DNA from: Streptomyces caelestis
GTDB lineage: Bacteria; Actinomycetota; Actinomycetes; Streptomycetales; Streptomycetaceae
DNA: 64,000 nucleotides
Assembly: GCF_001279005.1 (NCBI RefSeq)
Contig: NZ_LGCN01000096.1
Location: 62,001-126,000 of the forward strand
Direction: 5' to 3'
The notes below the pieces were generated by a model. That model saw only the letters and a list, made by a program, of their open reading frames with translations, was not told the origin of the DNA and searched no databases. Position 1 is the first letter of the stretch; each line of letters begins with the position of its first letter. The position numbers were made by a program, and so were the translations under genes. This document shows, one piece after another, positions 7,774-16,781 of the stretch.

Positions 7774-9734
7774 GTGCCCAGCTCCAGGGTCGGCACGCCG
7801 GGTGGTCGCGCCCCGAACACCTGGGCGTACAGGGACAGCTCCGCCTCCAGGGCGCGCACCATGGTCTCCGCCCGCCGGAAGCCGTGCCCCTCGCCCTCGA
7901 AGGCGAGGTAGGCGTGCGGCACGCCCCGGCCGGCCAGCCGGGCCAGGAAGCGCTCGCACTGCGCGGGCGGGCAGATCACGTCGTCCAGCCCCTGGAGCAT
8001 CAGGAACGGCACGGTGAGCCGGTCGGCGTGCGTGACGGGCGAGCGTTCGGTGTATCTCCCGGGCACCTCGGCGCGCGGACCGATCAGGCTCTCCAGGTAC
8101 TGGGACTCGAAGTCGTGGGTCTCCCCCGAACCCCAGCCGGTGAGGTCGAGCACGGGGTAGCCGATGGTGCCGCAGGCGTAGACGTCGGTCGTGGTGAGCG
8201 AGGCGGCGGCGGTCCAGCCGCCGGCGCTGCCGCCGCGGACGGCGAGCCGGTCGCGGTCGGCGGTGCCCTCGTCGGCGAGGGCCAGCGCGACGGCGGCGCA
8301 GTCCTCGACGTCGACCACGCCCCACTGTCCGCGCAGCCGGTTGCGGTACTCCCGCCCGTATCCGGTGGAGCCGCCGTAGTCGACCTCGGCGACGCCGATG
8401 CCGCGCGAGGTGAAGTAGGCGATCTCCAGGTCGAGCACGAGCGGCGCCCGGCCGGTGGGGCCGCCGTGCGCCCGGATCACGTACGGGGGACGCTCGTCCG
8501 CGGGGCCGGTGCACCCGGGGTTGCGCGGCGGGAAGATCTGGGCGTGGATCTCGCGGCCGTCCGGCCCGGTGAACGTGCGGGCCCGCGGCTCGGGGTAGTA
8601 CGCCGGGTCCACCGCGTCCTCGTGGCGGGCGCCGATCACCCGGGCGTGGCCCGTCCGGGTGTCCAGCTCCACCACCTCGTGGGAGCCGCGCGGGCCGGCC
8701 CCGACGGCGACGACCCGCTCGCCGTGTGCCGCGAGGGTGGGCGCGAACTCGCTCCACGGGCCGGCGGCGTCGACGACCTCGCAGGTCTCGGGGTCGAGCA
8801 CGCCGAGCACGGGTGCGCCCCGGCCGTGCAGGACGGCGATCAGGCCGCCGTCCAGCGGCGCGAACCAGCGCAGGCCCAGCTTCCACAGCGGTCCGCCGAA
8901 CTCCTCCTCGCGCGGGCAGACCGGCGTCCCGTCCCGGTAGAGGTTCCACCAGCCGGTGCGGTCGCTCGCGTACAGCAGCCGGCCGTCGGGGGTCCAGTCG
9001 ACCTGGGCGACGGACTCCTCGGGTCCGCCGGCCACCGTACGGGCGTCGCGCAGGGTGCCGTCGGCGGCGACGTCGGCGACGAGCAGTTCGGTGCCGTCCC
9101 ACGGCATGCGCGGATGGTCCCAGCCGAGCCAGGCGGCGCGCCGCCCGTCCGGCGCGAGGCGCGGCCCGGTGACGAACCGGTGCCGGCCGTCGCTCAGTTC
9201 CCGCACGGCGCCCCGGTCACCGGCGGCGGAGCCGTCCAGCGGTACGGCGGCCAGGACCCGGCGTACGTCGCCGGGGCCGTCGCCGGTGAACTCCTCCAGG
9301 ACGCACCACACCTCGCCGCGCTCCGGCAGCAGCACCGGCTCGGCCCAGCGCAGCCCCTGCCCGACCGGGGACACGGGGGTGAGCGGCCGGGGCTCGCCGC
9401 CCGGCTCGTACCGGTGGAGGCGCTGGTCGGCGAAGTCCACGAACACCACGAGCGGGACACCGCCGCGCACGGTGCCGGCCCAGGGCCGGCCGCCGTACTC
9501 GACGACCCGGCTCCGCACGTTCCACGGCGCGGGCAGGACGGACTCCTCGGTGCCGTCGGCGTGCCGCCGCACCAGGCCGCGCCGGCCGGCCTCGGCGGGC
9601 CGGGGCTCGGTCCACCACACCTCGTCGCCGACGAAACCCACGAACTCGGGGCTGCCGTCGTGGGCCGCGGCCGTGGCCGCGTCGATGGGCGAGGGCCACT
9701 CGCCGTACGCCAGGGTCCGCACCGTCTCCCCCAC
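7770..9734 (-). CDS. S9 family prolyl-oligopeptidase-like peptidase
   Basis: A 654-residue protein from GTG 9734. The N-terminal two thirds are a repetitive WD-rich beta-propeller (segments such as RLLYASDRTGWWNLYRDG); the C-terminal alpha/beta-hydrolase domain carries the nucleophile elbow RGGSAGGWTAAA, the acid in LQGLDDVICPP and the histidine in EGEGHGFRRAE. The family trims short peptides after Pro or as acylaminoacyl or dipeptidyl peptidases. There is no signal sequence, so it should be cytosolic. It starts 4 bp after the M20 gene stop and overlaps the S66 start, placing it in the middle of a four-peptidase operon. Confidence 0.9.
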   Translation of the reverse strand: MGETVRTLAYGEWPSPIDAATAAAHDGSPEFVGFVGDEVWWTEPRPAEAGRRGLVRRHADGTEESVLPAPWNVRSRVVEYGGRPWAGTVRGGVPLVVFVDFADQRLHRYEPGGEPRPLTPVSPVGQGLRWAEPVLLPERGEVWCVLEEFTGDGPGDVRRVLAAVPLDGSAAGDRGAVRELSDGRHRFVTGPRLAPDGRRAAWLGWDHPRMPWDGTELLVADVAADGTLRDARTVAGGPEESVAQVDWTPDGRLLYASDRTGWWNLYRDGTPVCPREEEFGGPLWKLGLRWFAPLDGGLIAVLHGRGAPVLGVLDPETCEVVDAAGPWSEFAPTLAAHGERVVAVGAGPRGSHEVVELDTRTGHARVIGARHEDAVDPAYYPEPRARTFTGPDGREIHAQIFPPRNPGCTGPADERPPYVIRAHGGPTGRAPLVLDLEIAYFTSRGIGVAEVDYGGSTGYGREYRNRLRGQWGVVDVEDCAAVALALADEGTADRDRLAVRGGSAGGWTAAASLTTTDVYACGTIGYPVLDLTGWGSGETHDFESQYLESLIGPRAEVPGRYTERSPVTHADRLTVPFLMLQGLDDVICPPAQCERFLARLAGRGVPHAYLAFEGEGHGFRRAETMVRALEAELSLYAQVFGARPPGVPTLELGT

Positions 9735-9738
9735 TCGC

Positions 9739-11043
9739 TCAGGCCGTCCGCAGGAACCGGTCGAGGACGCGGACGCCGAAGTGGAGCGCCTCGACCGGGA
9801 CGCGCTCGTCGACCCCGTGGAAAAGGGCCTGGTAGTCGAAGCCCTCCGGCAGCTTCAGCGGCGCGAACCCGTAGCCGGTGATGCCCAGCCGGGAGAACTG
9901 CTTGGCGTCCGTGCCGCCCGACATGCAGTACGGCACCACGTGCCCCTCGGGCGCGAACTCCTGGACGGCGGCCCGCATCCGGGCGTACGTCGGCGAGTCC
10001 AGCGGCGCCTGGAGCGCCACCTCGTGGTGCGCGAACTCCCACTCGACGTCCGGCCCGGTGAGCCGGTCCATGGTCGCGCGGAACTCGTCCTCGGCGCCCG
10101 ACAGATACCGTCCGTCGACGTGCGCCACGGCCTCCCCCGGAATCACGTTGACCTTGTAGCCGGCGTCCAGCATCGTCGGGTTGGCGCTGTTGCGGACGGT
10201 GGCCTCGACGAGCCTGCCCGCCGGGCCGAGCTTGTCCAGCAGGGCGTCCACGTCGGACAGGTCCGTCTCGATGCCGTACACCGCGGCGATCTCGGTGAGC
10301 GCGGCCCGCACGGTCGGGGTGAGCCGCAGCGGCCACTGGTGCTCGCCGATGCGGGTGACGGCGGCGGCCAGGCGGCTCACCGCGTTCTCCCGGTTGACCT
10401 TGGAGCCGTGCCCGGCCCGGCCGCGCGCGGTGAGCCTCATCCAGGCCGTGCCGCGCTCGCCGGCCGCGATCGGGTAGAACTGCCGCCCGGCGCCGTCGTG
10501 GAAGGTGAACGCGCCCGACTCGCCGACGCCCTCGGTGCAGCCCTCGAAGAGGTGGGCGTGCCGGTCGGCGAGGAATCCGGAGCCGTCCTCGGCGCTGGCC
10601 TCCTCGTCGGCGGTGAACGCGACGACGACGTCCCGCCGGGGCCGCACTCCCTCGCGCGCCCAGGCCCGCACCACGGCGAGGATCATCGCGTCCATGTTCT
10701 TCATGTCGACCGCGCCGCGGCCCCAGACGACCCCGTCGCGGACCTCCCCGGAGAACGGGTGCACGCTCCAGTCGGCGGCCTCGGCCGGGACGACGTCCAG
10801 GTGCCCGTGGACGAGCAGCGCGTCGGCCGACGGGTCGGTGCCCTCCAGCCGGGCGACGACGTTGGCGCGGCCCGGCGTGCGCTCCAGGAGCACCGGCTCG
10901 AGCCCCGCCTCGGCGAGCCGTGCGGCGGCGTACTCGGCGGCGGGCCGCTCCCTGCAGTCGCCCCCGCCCCTGTTGGTCGTGTCGATCCTGATCAGGTCCG
11001 ACGTGAACGTCACGACCTCGTCCAGGGCCCGCTCGTCAGCCAT
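9739..11043 (-). CDS. M20-family zinc metallopeptidase
   Basis: A 434-residue cytosolic metallohydrolase. Zinc ligands and catalytic residues appear in the usual order: LLVHGHLDVVPAE (His, catalytic Asp), GRGAVDMKNMDAM (bridging Asp), ADEEASAEDGSGF (catalytic and ligand Glu) and MSGGTDAKQFSRLG near the C-terminus. The sequence fits the ArgE/DapE/CPG2-like branch, which covers carboxypeptidases, aminoacylases and dipeptidases; which of these it is cannot be decided. Its first codons overlap the end of the M55 gene by 8 bp. Confidence 0.9.
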   Translation of the reverse strand: MADERALDEVVTFTSDLIRIDTTNRGGGDCRERPAAEYAAARLAEAGLEPVLLERTPGRANVVARLEGTDPSADALLVHGHLDVVPAEAADWSVHPFSGEVRDGVVWGRGAVDMKNMDAMILAVVRAWAREGVRPRRDVVVAFTADEEASAEDGSGFLADRHAHLFEGCTEGVGESGAFTFHDGAGRQFYPIAAGERGTAWMRLTARGRAGHGSKVNRENAVSRLAAAVTRIGEHQWPLRLTPTVRAALTEIAAVYGIETDLSDVDALLDKLGPAGRLVEATVRNSANPTMLDAGYKVNVIPGEAVAHVDGRYLSGAEDEFRATMDRLTGPDVEWEFAHHEVALQAPLDSPTYARMRAAVQEFAPEGHVVPYCMSGGTDAKQFSRLGITGYGFAPLKLPEGFDYQALFHGVDERVPVEALHFGVRVLDRFLRTA

Positions 11044-11869
11044 ACTGCTCCTCCACCGCGGCCGAGGCGATCGTGGTGACCGCCTTGAAGGTGCGGATCC
11101 CGTCGTACATGGTCCCGCTGGTGTACGCCACTCTCCGCTCGCCGGTGCGGGTCACGCCCGGCACGACGGTGACGGCCATCGCCAGGTGCTCGGCGTCGAA
11201 CTCCACCGCGACGGTGAACGGCCCGCCGTCGACCGGCTCCCGGCGCACCGCCAGCGCGGCCGCCTCCTCGGCCGCCGCGCGGATGTCGGCGGCCGTGCGG
11301 GCCGGGGTGCGGCACACCGCCGCGTACCGGGACACGTGGTCCTTGACGGCGACCTTCAGCGCCTCGGGCGCGTAGCCGAGCGCGTCCTCGCAGGCGACGT
11401 CGTCACCGGTCACCAGGATCACCGGCACCCCGTACTCGGCGGCCACGTGCGCGTTGAGCAGGCCCTCGCCGGCCCGTACGTCGTCGACCCAGACCCCGGT
11501 GATGGAGTTGGCGAGGAAGGTGTGCGCGAGCACGCCCTCCATGCCGGCGCCGGCGTGGTAGCCGATGAACGCGATGCCGTCCACGTCGCCGTGCTGCACG
11601 CCCTCGACCATGGACAGGGCCTTGTGCCGCCCGGTGAGCAGCTGCGCCCGCTCGTCCAGCCGCTCGAGCAGCAGGTTGCGCATGGTCCAGTGCGCCTCGT
11701 TGATCAGCACCTCGTCGGCGCCGCCGGCGAAGAACCCCCGCACGGCGGCGTCGACGTCCGAGGTGAACAGGGACCGGCACCGCTCCCACTGGGGAGTCCC
11801 CGGCAGCACGTCGGCCGGCCAGGTGACACCGGTGGCGCCCTCCATGTCGGCGCTGATGAGGATCTTCAT
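11036..11869 (-). CDS. M55 family D-aminopeptidase (DppA-like)
   Basis: A 277-residue protein. The N-terminus KILISADMEGATGVT holds the Asp-x-Glu zinc ligands of DppA; NEAHWTMRNLL, GYHAGAGMEG and VRAGEGLLNA supply the expected His, His and Glu positions. DppA of Bacillus subtilis is a decameric, self-compartmentalising D-aminopeptidase acting on D-Ala peptides. Here it is the first enzyme of a peptidase operon, 6 bp after the DUF4383 gene, which suggests that D-amino-acid-containing (murein-derived) peptides are a substrate. That role is inferred, not shown. Confidence 0.9.
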   Translation of the reverse strand: MKILISADMEGATGVTWPADVLPGTPQWERCRSLFTSDVDAAVRGFFAGGADEVLINEAHWTMRNLLLERLDERAQLLTGRHKALSMVEGVQHGDVDGIAFIGYHAGAGMEGVLAHTFLANSITGVWVDDVRAGEGLLNAHVAAEYGVPVILVTGDDVACEDALGYAPEALKVAVKDHVSRYAAVCRTPARTAADIRAAAEEAAALAVRREPVDGGPFTVAVEFDAEHLAMAVTVVPGVTRTGERRVAYTSGTMYDGIRTFKAVTTIASAAVEEQYG

Positions 11870-11875
11870 GGTGCC

Positions 11876-12448
11876 TCACGTTACGCGTCGGCCGGGGTCC
11901 CGATCCACGAAGGGGAGGGGAAGGCTCCCGCGCTCACCGGAGCGCGCCGCGTCCGGCAGCGCGGGGGCCCTGGCCGCGCCGGCCGCCCGCTCGGCGTGCC
12001 GACGGCGCCAGTAGGGGTTGTCGTGGGGCAGCCGGCCGGAGACGCGGCCGTACATGCCGAACGTCGCGATGAGCAGCCCCATGACGAAGCTGAAGATCAC
12101 ATTGGTCATCCCGAAGTCCAGGATGTTGGCGGGGCGGTCCAGGACGAAGGTGTGGGCGAAGCCGCTCAACACGAACAGCCCGCCGACCGTCATGTTGAGG
12201 GTGGAGGCGAAGTTGCCGCCGACGACGGCGCCGACGAGCAACGCGCATCCCACGACGGTGGAGATGACGCTGAGGGCCACGTTGGTGGTCATGCCGGCGA
12301 TCGTGTCGCCGGACGTGTCGAACGGACTGAGGGCGTCGGCGAAGCCGAGGCCCGCGAAGGTCAGCAGGACCAGGCCGCACAGGGCGGCTCCGTAGCGGTA
12401 CACGGTCGCCAGGTGGTGGTCGACCGGAAGTTCGTCTCGCAGCTTCAT
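11876..12448 (-). CDS. DUF4383 four-helix membrane protein
   Basis: A 190-residue integral membrane protein. Hydrophobic segments are GAALCGLVLLTFAGLGFA, ALSVISTVVGCALLVGAVVGG, STLNMTVGGLFVLSGFAHTF and MTNVIFSFVMGLLIATFGMYG, separated by the conserved RPANILDFGMTN loop that marks DUF4383, a family common in actinomycetes with no known activity. The C-terminal 50 residues are Arg/Ala-rich and probably cytoplasmic (NPYWRRRHAER). It is the first gene of the minus-strand operon, with M55 beginning 6 bp downstream. Confidence 0.85.
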   Translation of the reverse strand: MKLRDELPVDHHLATVYRYGAALCGLVLLTFAGLGFADALSPFDTSGDTIAGMTTNVALSVISTVVGCALLVGAVVGGNFASTLNMTVGGLFVLSGFAHTFVLDRPANILDFGMTNVIFSFVMGLLIATFGMYGRVSGRLPHDNPYWRRRHAERAAGAARAPALPDAARSGERGSLPLPFVDRDPGRRVT

Positions 12449-12527
12449 GTCACCGTTTCGCCCGGGAGAGTCCCCTTGGATGCGGAATCGGGCTGTTCCT
12501 CCCCGGGTGTCCCTCCGGGGCCGGGGG

Positions 12528-12549
12528 CGCCGTCGGCATGCCGACGGCG
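12528..12549. promoter_or_regulatory. 22-bp perfect palindrome in a divergent promoter region
   Basis: A perfect inverted repeat centred on the GCATGC between 12538 and 12539 (half-site cgccgtcggca) lies midway between the divergent DUF4383/peptidase operon (start 12448) and the SDR gene (start 12605). The symmetry and position suit a dimeric repressor controlling both directions. Which regulator binds is unknown. Confidence 0.55.
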
Positions 12550-12604
12550 TCCCCCGTGCTTACGGTGAACAGGACGAACGCCGTAACGGAACAGGAGCCG
12601 TCGC

Positions 12605-13495
12605 ATGCCGGTCACCGGGAGCCCGTTGCACGGAAGGACCGCCGTCGTCACCGGAGCGGCGCGCGGCCTGGGAGCGGCGATGGCGCGAGAGCTGTCCGCA
12701 CGGGGGGCGGGTGTGGCGCTGCTCGGCCGGGAGGAGCGGACGCTGAAGCGGGTCCAGGACACCCTGCCGGGCGCCTGCGGGTGCTGGGAGGTCGACGTCA
12801 CGGACGACCGGGGCCTGGCCCGGGCCGGCGCGGACATCCGCGCACGGCTCGGTCCTCCCTCCGTCGTCGTCGCCAACGCGGGCGTCGCCGAGGGGGGACC
12901 GTTCGCCGAGTCCGATCCCGCGGTGTGGCGCCGGGTGATCGAGGTCAACCTCATCGGCAGTGCCGCCACGGCCCGGACGTTCCTCGGGGACCTGCTGGAC
13001 ACGTCCGGCTACTTCCTCCAGGTCGCCTCGCTCGCCTCCATCGGCGCGGCTCCCATGATGAGTGCGTACTGCGCGTCCAAGGCGGGGGTCGAGTCGTTCG
13101 CCCACGCGCTGCGGGCCGAGGTGGCCCACCGGCGCGTGGGCGTGGGCATCGCCTACATCAACTGGACCGACACCGACATGGTCCGCGACGCGGACGAGTT
13201 CGCGGTGCTCCGTGAGCTGCGCGGCCACATGCCGCCGCCGGCGCGCAGGGTGTACCCCGTCGAGTACGTCGCGGGCCGCCTGGTCACCGCGATCGAGCGG
13301 CGGCGCCCGTCGGTCTACGTGCCCGGCTGGCTGCGGTCGGCCCAGCTCGTCCGCGCCGCCCTGCCCCCGCTGGTGACGCTGCTGTCGCGACGCGAGCTGC
13401 CGCGGCTGGCCGCCGTCGAGCCGTTCGAGGCCACCGGGCTCCTGGGCGCCGGCGTCCCGGCCGGCCGGGACGCCTCCCGGCCCCCTCGTGGGTAG
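12605..13495 (+). CDS. Short-chain dehydrogenase/reductase
   Basis: A 296-residue classical SDR. The nucleotide-binding motif TGAARGLGAAMA is at residues 16-27, the NAG motif is in VVVANAGVAEGG near residue 96, the catalytic Ser is in QVASLAS, and the YxxxK pair is in YCASKAG near residue 156. A C-terminal extension beyond the Rossmann fold (VYVPGWLRSAQLVRAALPPL) is hydrophobic and may lie at the membrane. It starts at ATG 12605 and is the first of three co-oriented genes ending with the photolyase. Substrate unknown. Confidence 0.87.
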   Translation: MPVTGSPLHGRTAVVTGAARGLGAAMARELSARGAGVALLGREERTLKRVQDTLPGACGCWEVDVTDDRGLARAGADIRARLGPPSVVVANAGVAEGGPFAESDPAVWRRVIEVNLIGSAATARTFLGDLLDTSGYFLQVASLASIGAAPMMSAYCASKAGVESFAHALRAEVAHRRVGVGIAYINWTDTDMVRDADEFAVLRELRGHMPPPARRVYPVEYVAGRLVTAIERRRPSVYVPGWLRSAQLVRAALPPLVTLLSRRELPRLAAVEPFEATGLLGAGVPAGRDASRPPRG

Positions 13496-13669
13496 GCCCC
13501 GTCCCCTCGCCCGGGGGTCACGGCGAACGGGTGCATCCACCGGGCCGGCGGCCGGTGAAGTGGCTGCGCGGGGCCGCGGCCCGCGTCGGGGCGACGGGCA
13601 GGGTCGCCCTGTCGCGCTCATGATCGGGCGCAAGAGGGAAGTCGTGACGGACACATGGGAGGAACGGTC

Positions 13670-15244
13670 GTGGCGGTCGAGGACGAAGAGCGGAACGGCG
13701 AGCGGCTGCACTGTCTGGTCACCGGGGCGTCCGGGTACGTCGGCGGGCGCCTGGTGCCGGAACTGCTGCGGGCCGGGCACCGGGTCCGCTGCCTGGCCCG
13801 CTCCCCCGGCAAGCTCCGCGACCACCCTTGGGCCCCGGACGTCGAGACCGTCCGCGGTGACGTCACGGACGCCGCGTCCCTCGCCGGGGCCATGCGCGGG
13901 GTGGACGTCGCCTACTACCTGGTGCACGCCCTGACCACCGGCTCCGGTTTCGAGGACACCGACCGTCGCGCCGCCCGGAACTTCGCCGAGCAGGCGCACG
14001 CCGCCGGCGTACGGCGGATCGTCTACCTGGGCGGGCTCACCCCCGAGGGGGTGCCCGAGCGCTCCCTCTCCCCGCACCTGCGCTCCAGGGCCGAGGTGGG
14101 GCGGATCTTCCTCGACTCCCCGGTGCCCGCCACGGTGCTGCGGGCGGCGGTCGTCATCGGCTCGGGATCGGCGTCGTTCGAGATGCTGCGCTACCTCACC
14201 GAGCGCCTGCCCGTGATGGTGACCCCCAGCTGGGTGCAGACGCGGATCCAGCCGATCGCGGTCCGCGACGTGCTGCGCTACCTCGTCGGCTCGGCCGGCA
14301 TGCCGCCCGACGTCGACCGGGCCTTCGACGTCGGCGGGCCGGACGTCCTGACCTACGAGGAGATGATGCGGCGTTACGCCGAGGTCGCCGGGCTGCGGCG
14401 ACGGCTCATCGTCCGGGTGCCGGTCCTCACCCCGCGGCTCTCCAGCCACTGGGTGGGCCTGGTCACCCCGGTGCCCGCCGCCATCGCCCGTCCGCTGACC
14501 GAGTCGCTGCGCCATGAGGTCGTCTGCCGGGAACACGACATCGCCCGTTACGTGCCCGACCCGCCGGGCTGTCCACTGCCCTTCGACGAGGCGCTGGCCC
14601 AGGCGCTGCGCAAGGTCCGGGACGCCCAGGTGGACACCCGCTGGTCGTCCGCGGCCGTGCCCGGCGCGCCCAGCGACCCGCTGCCCACCGACCCCGACTG
14701 GGCCGGCGGCAGCCTCTACCGGGACGAACGGTCCCTGCCGGTCGACGCCTCCCGCGCGTCGCTGTGGAAGGTCGTCGAGGGCATCGGCGGCGAGAACGGC
14801 TGGTACTCCTTCCCGCTCGCCTGGGCGGTCCGGGGATGGCTGGACCGGCTCGTCGGCGGGGTCGGCCTGCACCGCGGACGGCGTGACGCGGCCCACCTGC
14901 GGGTCGGTGACTCCCTGGACTTCTGGCGCGTCGAGGAGATCGAGCCGGGCCACCTGCTGCGGCTGCGCGCCGAGATGCGGCTGCCCGGACTCGCCTGGCT
15001 GGAGATGTACGCCGAGACGGACCCCGCCGGCCGGACCCGCTACCGCCAGCGCGCCCTGTTCCATCCGCGCGGCCTCCTGGGCCACGCCTACTGGTGGAGC
15101 GTCTCGCCGTTCCACGCCGTCGTCTTCGGCGGCATGGCCCGCAACATCGCGCGGGCCGCCGCCAAGGACGGGGGCGCGCGCGGACCGGCGGCGCGCACGG
15201 GCCGTGCCCCGCGCGCCCGCCCCGCGCACCGGTCCCGTCCCTGA
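13670..15244 (+). CDS. NAD(P)-binding SDR fused to a DUF2867 domain
   Basis: A 524-residue two-domain protein. GTG 13670 is preferred over ATG 13655 because GGGAGGA (13657-13663) is correctly spaced for it. Residues about 14-290 are an atypical/extended SDR with the TGASGYVGGRLVPELL nucleotide motif and PIAVRDVLRYLVG; residues about 325-500 are the DUF2867 region, with EGIGGENGWYSFPLAWAVRG, GDSLDFWRVEEIEPG and RYRQRALFHPRGLLGHAYWW. This fusion is widespread and often found next to photolyase genes, but its reaction is unknown. It begins 174 bp after the SDR gene and ends 47 bp before the photolyase. Confidence 0.85.
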   Translation: MAVEDEERNGERLHCLVTGASGYVGGRLVPELLRAGHRVRCLARSPGKLRDHPWAPDVETVRGDVTDAASLAGAMRGVDVAYYLVHALTTGSGFEDTDRRAARNFAEQAHAAGVRRIVYLGGLTPEGVPERSLSPHLRSRAEVGRIFLDSPVPATVLRAAVVIGSGSASFEMLRYLTERLPVMVTPSWVQTRIQPIAVRDVLRYLVGSAGMPPDVDRAFDVGGPDVLTYEEMMRRYAEVAGLRRRLIVRVPVLTPRLSSHWVGLVTPVPAAIARPLTESLRHEVVCREHDIARYVPDPPGCPLPFDEALAQALRKVRDAQVDTRWSSAAVPGAPSDPLPTDPDWAGGSLYRDERSLPVDASRASLWKVVEGIGGENGWYSFPLAWAVRGWLDRLVGGVGLHRGRRDAAHLRVGDSLDFWRVEEIEPGHLLRLRAEMRLPGLAWLEMYAETDPAGRTRYRQRALFHPRGLLGHAYWWSVSPFHAVVFGGMARNIARAAAKDGGARGPAARTGRAPRARPAHRSRP

Positions 15245-15291
15245 CCGCCCGGCGCCGCACCGCCTCACCTCATCCCACCAGGAGCGACGAC

Positions 15292-16665
15292 ATGACCCGC
15301 GCGGTCGTCCTGTTCACCTCGGACCTGCGCCTGCACGACCATCCGCCGCTGCGCGCCGCGCTCGCGGCCGCCGAGGAGGTGGTGCCGCTCTTCGTCGACG
15401 ATCCCGGCGTGCACGCGGCGGGCTTCGACGCCCCCAACCGCGCCGCCTTCCTCGCCGACTGCCTGGCGGATCCGGACGCCTCGCTGCGCCGCCGCGGCGG
15501 CCGGCTGGTCCTGCGCAGCGGCCCGGTCGCGCGGGAGGTCCGCACGGTCGCGGCCGAGTCCGGCGCCACGGAGGTCCACATGGCCGCGGCGGTGACGGGC
15601 TACGGCCGGCGGAGGGAGCGACGGCTGCACGAGGGCCTCGGCGCCCACGGCGTGGCCCTCCATGTGCACGACGCCGTGATCACCGCCGTCGCGCCCGGAC
15701 GGGTGACGCCGTCCGGGCGCGACCACTACGCGGTGTTCACCCCCTACTTCCGCCGCTGGTCCGCCGAGCGGCTGCGGGAGGTGCGCCCGGCGCCGCGCAC
15801 CGTGCCGGTGCCGGACGGGGTGCGCGGCGAACCGCTCCCGTCCCGCCCGGCTGCCTCCGTCCTCTCACCGGCCCTCCCCGTGGGAGGCGAGAAGGCCGGC
15901 CGGGAGCGGTTCGCCCGGTGGGCACGGTCGGGGATGCCCGCGTACGAGGACCGGCACGACGACCTGGCCGGCGACGCGACGTCACGGCTGTCGCCGTTCC
16001 TGCACTTCGGCGCCCTGTCCGCGTCGGAACTCGTGCGGCGGGCGCGCGCGCAGGGCGGTCCGGGCGCCGAGGCGTTCGTGCGGCAGCTGTGCCGGCGGGA
16101 CTTCCACCACCAGGTGCCGGCGGCACGTCCCGATGCGTCCGCACGGGACTACCGCACCCGGCACGACCGGTGGCGGACCGAGGAGGAGGCCGCCGGGGAC
16201 ATCGCGGCCTGGCGGGAGGGCCGTACCGGCTACCCGGTCGTCGACGCGGCGATGCGCCGGCTCCGCCACGAGGGCTGGATGCACAACCGGGCCCGTCTGC
16301 TGGCGGCGAGCTTCCTGGCCAAGACGCTCTCCGTGGACTGGCGGATCGGCGCCCGGCACTTCCTCGGCCTCCTGGTCGACGGCGACATCGCCGACAACCG
16401 GCTCAACTGGCAGTGGGTCGCCGGCACCGGCACGGACACCCGCCCGCACCGCGTCCTCAACCCGGTCGTCCGGGGACGGCGCTTCGACCCGCGAGGGACC
16501 TACGTACGCCGATGGGTGCCCGAACTGCGTGACGTGGAGGACCGTTTCGTGCACGAGCCCTGGCGGCTCCCGCAGGACCGGTGCGCCCGCCTCGGCTACC
16601 CCGCGCCCCTGATCGGCCTGTCCGAGGGGCCGGCGCGCTTCGTCCGCGCCCGCGGCCGCGACTGA
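15292..16665 (+). CDS. phr: Deoxyribodipyrimidine photolyase
   Basis: A 457-residue cryptochrome/photolyase-family protein that uses FADH- and light to split cyclobutane pyrimidine dimers. ATG 15292 follows AGGAG. The N-terminal antenna domain opens with VVLFTSDLRLHDHPPL. The FAD-binding C-terminal half has TSRLSPFLHFGALS (near residue 227), GYPVVDAAMRRL, GWMHNRARLLAASFLAKTL and DGDIADNRLNWQWVAGTGTD followed by HRVLNPV, all standard for class I bacterial CPD photolyases. The final gene of the SDR-DUF2867-phr group; joint light or stress control is plausible, but no LitR-type regulator lies in the window. Confidence 0.93.
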   Translation: MTRAVVLFTSDLRLHDHPPLRAALAAAEEVVPLFVDDPGVHAAGFDAPNRAAFLADCLADPDASLRRRGGRLVLRSGPVAREVRTVAAESGATEVHMAAAVTGYGRRRERRLHEGLGAHGVALHVHDAVITAVAPGRVTPSGRDHYAVFTPYFRRWSAERLREVRPAPRTVPVPDGVRGEPLPSRPAASVLSPALPVGGEKAGRERFARWARSGMPAYEDRHDDLAGDATSRLSPFLHFGALSASELVRRARAQGGPGAEAFVRQLCRRDFHHQVPAARPDASARDYRTRHDRWRTEEEAAGDIAAWREGRTGYPVVDAAMRRLRHEGWMHNRARLLAASFLAKTLSVDWRIGARHFLGLLVDGDIADNRLNWQWVAGTGTDTRPHRVLNPVVRGRRFDPRGTYVRRWVPELRDVEDRFVHEPWRLPQDRCARLGYPAPLIGLSEGPARFVRARGRD

Positions 16666-16697
16666 GAGGGGACGCGGGCGCACCCCGGCCCCCTCTC
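16664..16697. terminator. Hairpin between phr and the convergent transporter gene
   Basis: An 8-bp perfect stem (gagagggg / cccctctc) with an inner GC-rich loop overlaps the photolyase stop codon. It sits in the 116-bp spacer between convergent genes, suiting a bidirectional terminator. Confidence 0.5.
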
Positions 16698-16781
16698 CCC
16701 CGGCTGTGCGCGATCCGTACCGCCGTCGCCACCGTACGGCCGCGGTCGGGCGCGATGTGCGCCACCGCGGGGACGGCCGTT

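Noticed and set aside
15094..15291. Upstream extension of the photolyase ORF
   Set aside because: It overlaps the end of the DUF2867 gene in another frame; AGGAG and ATG at 15292 fit the conserved N-terminus.
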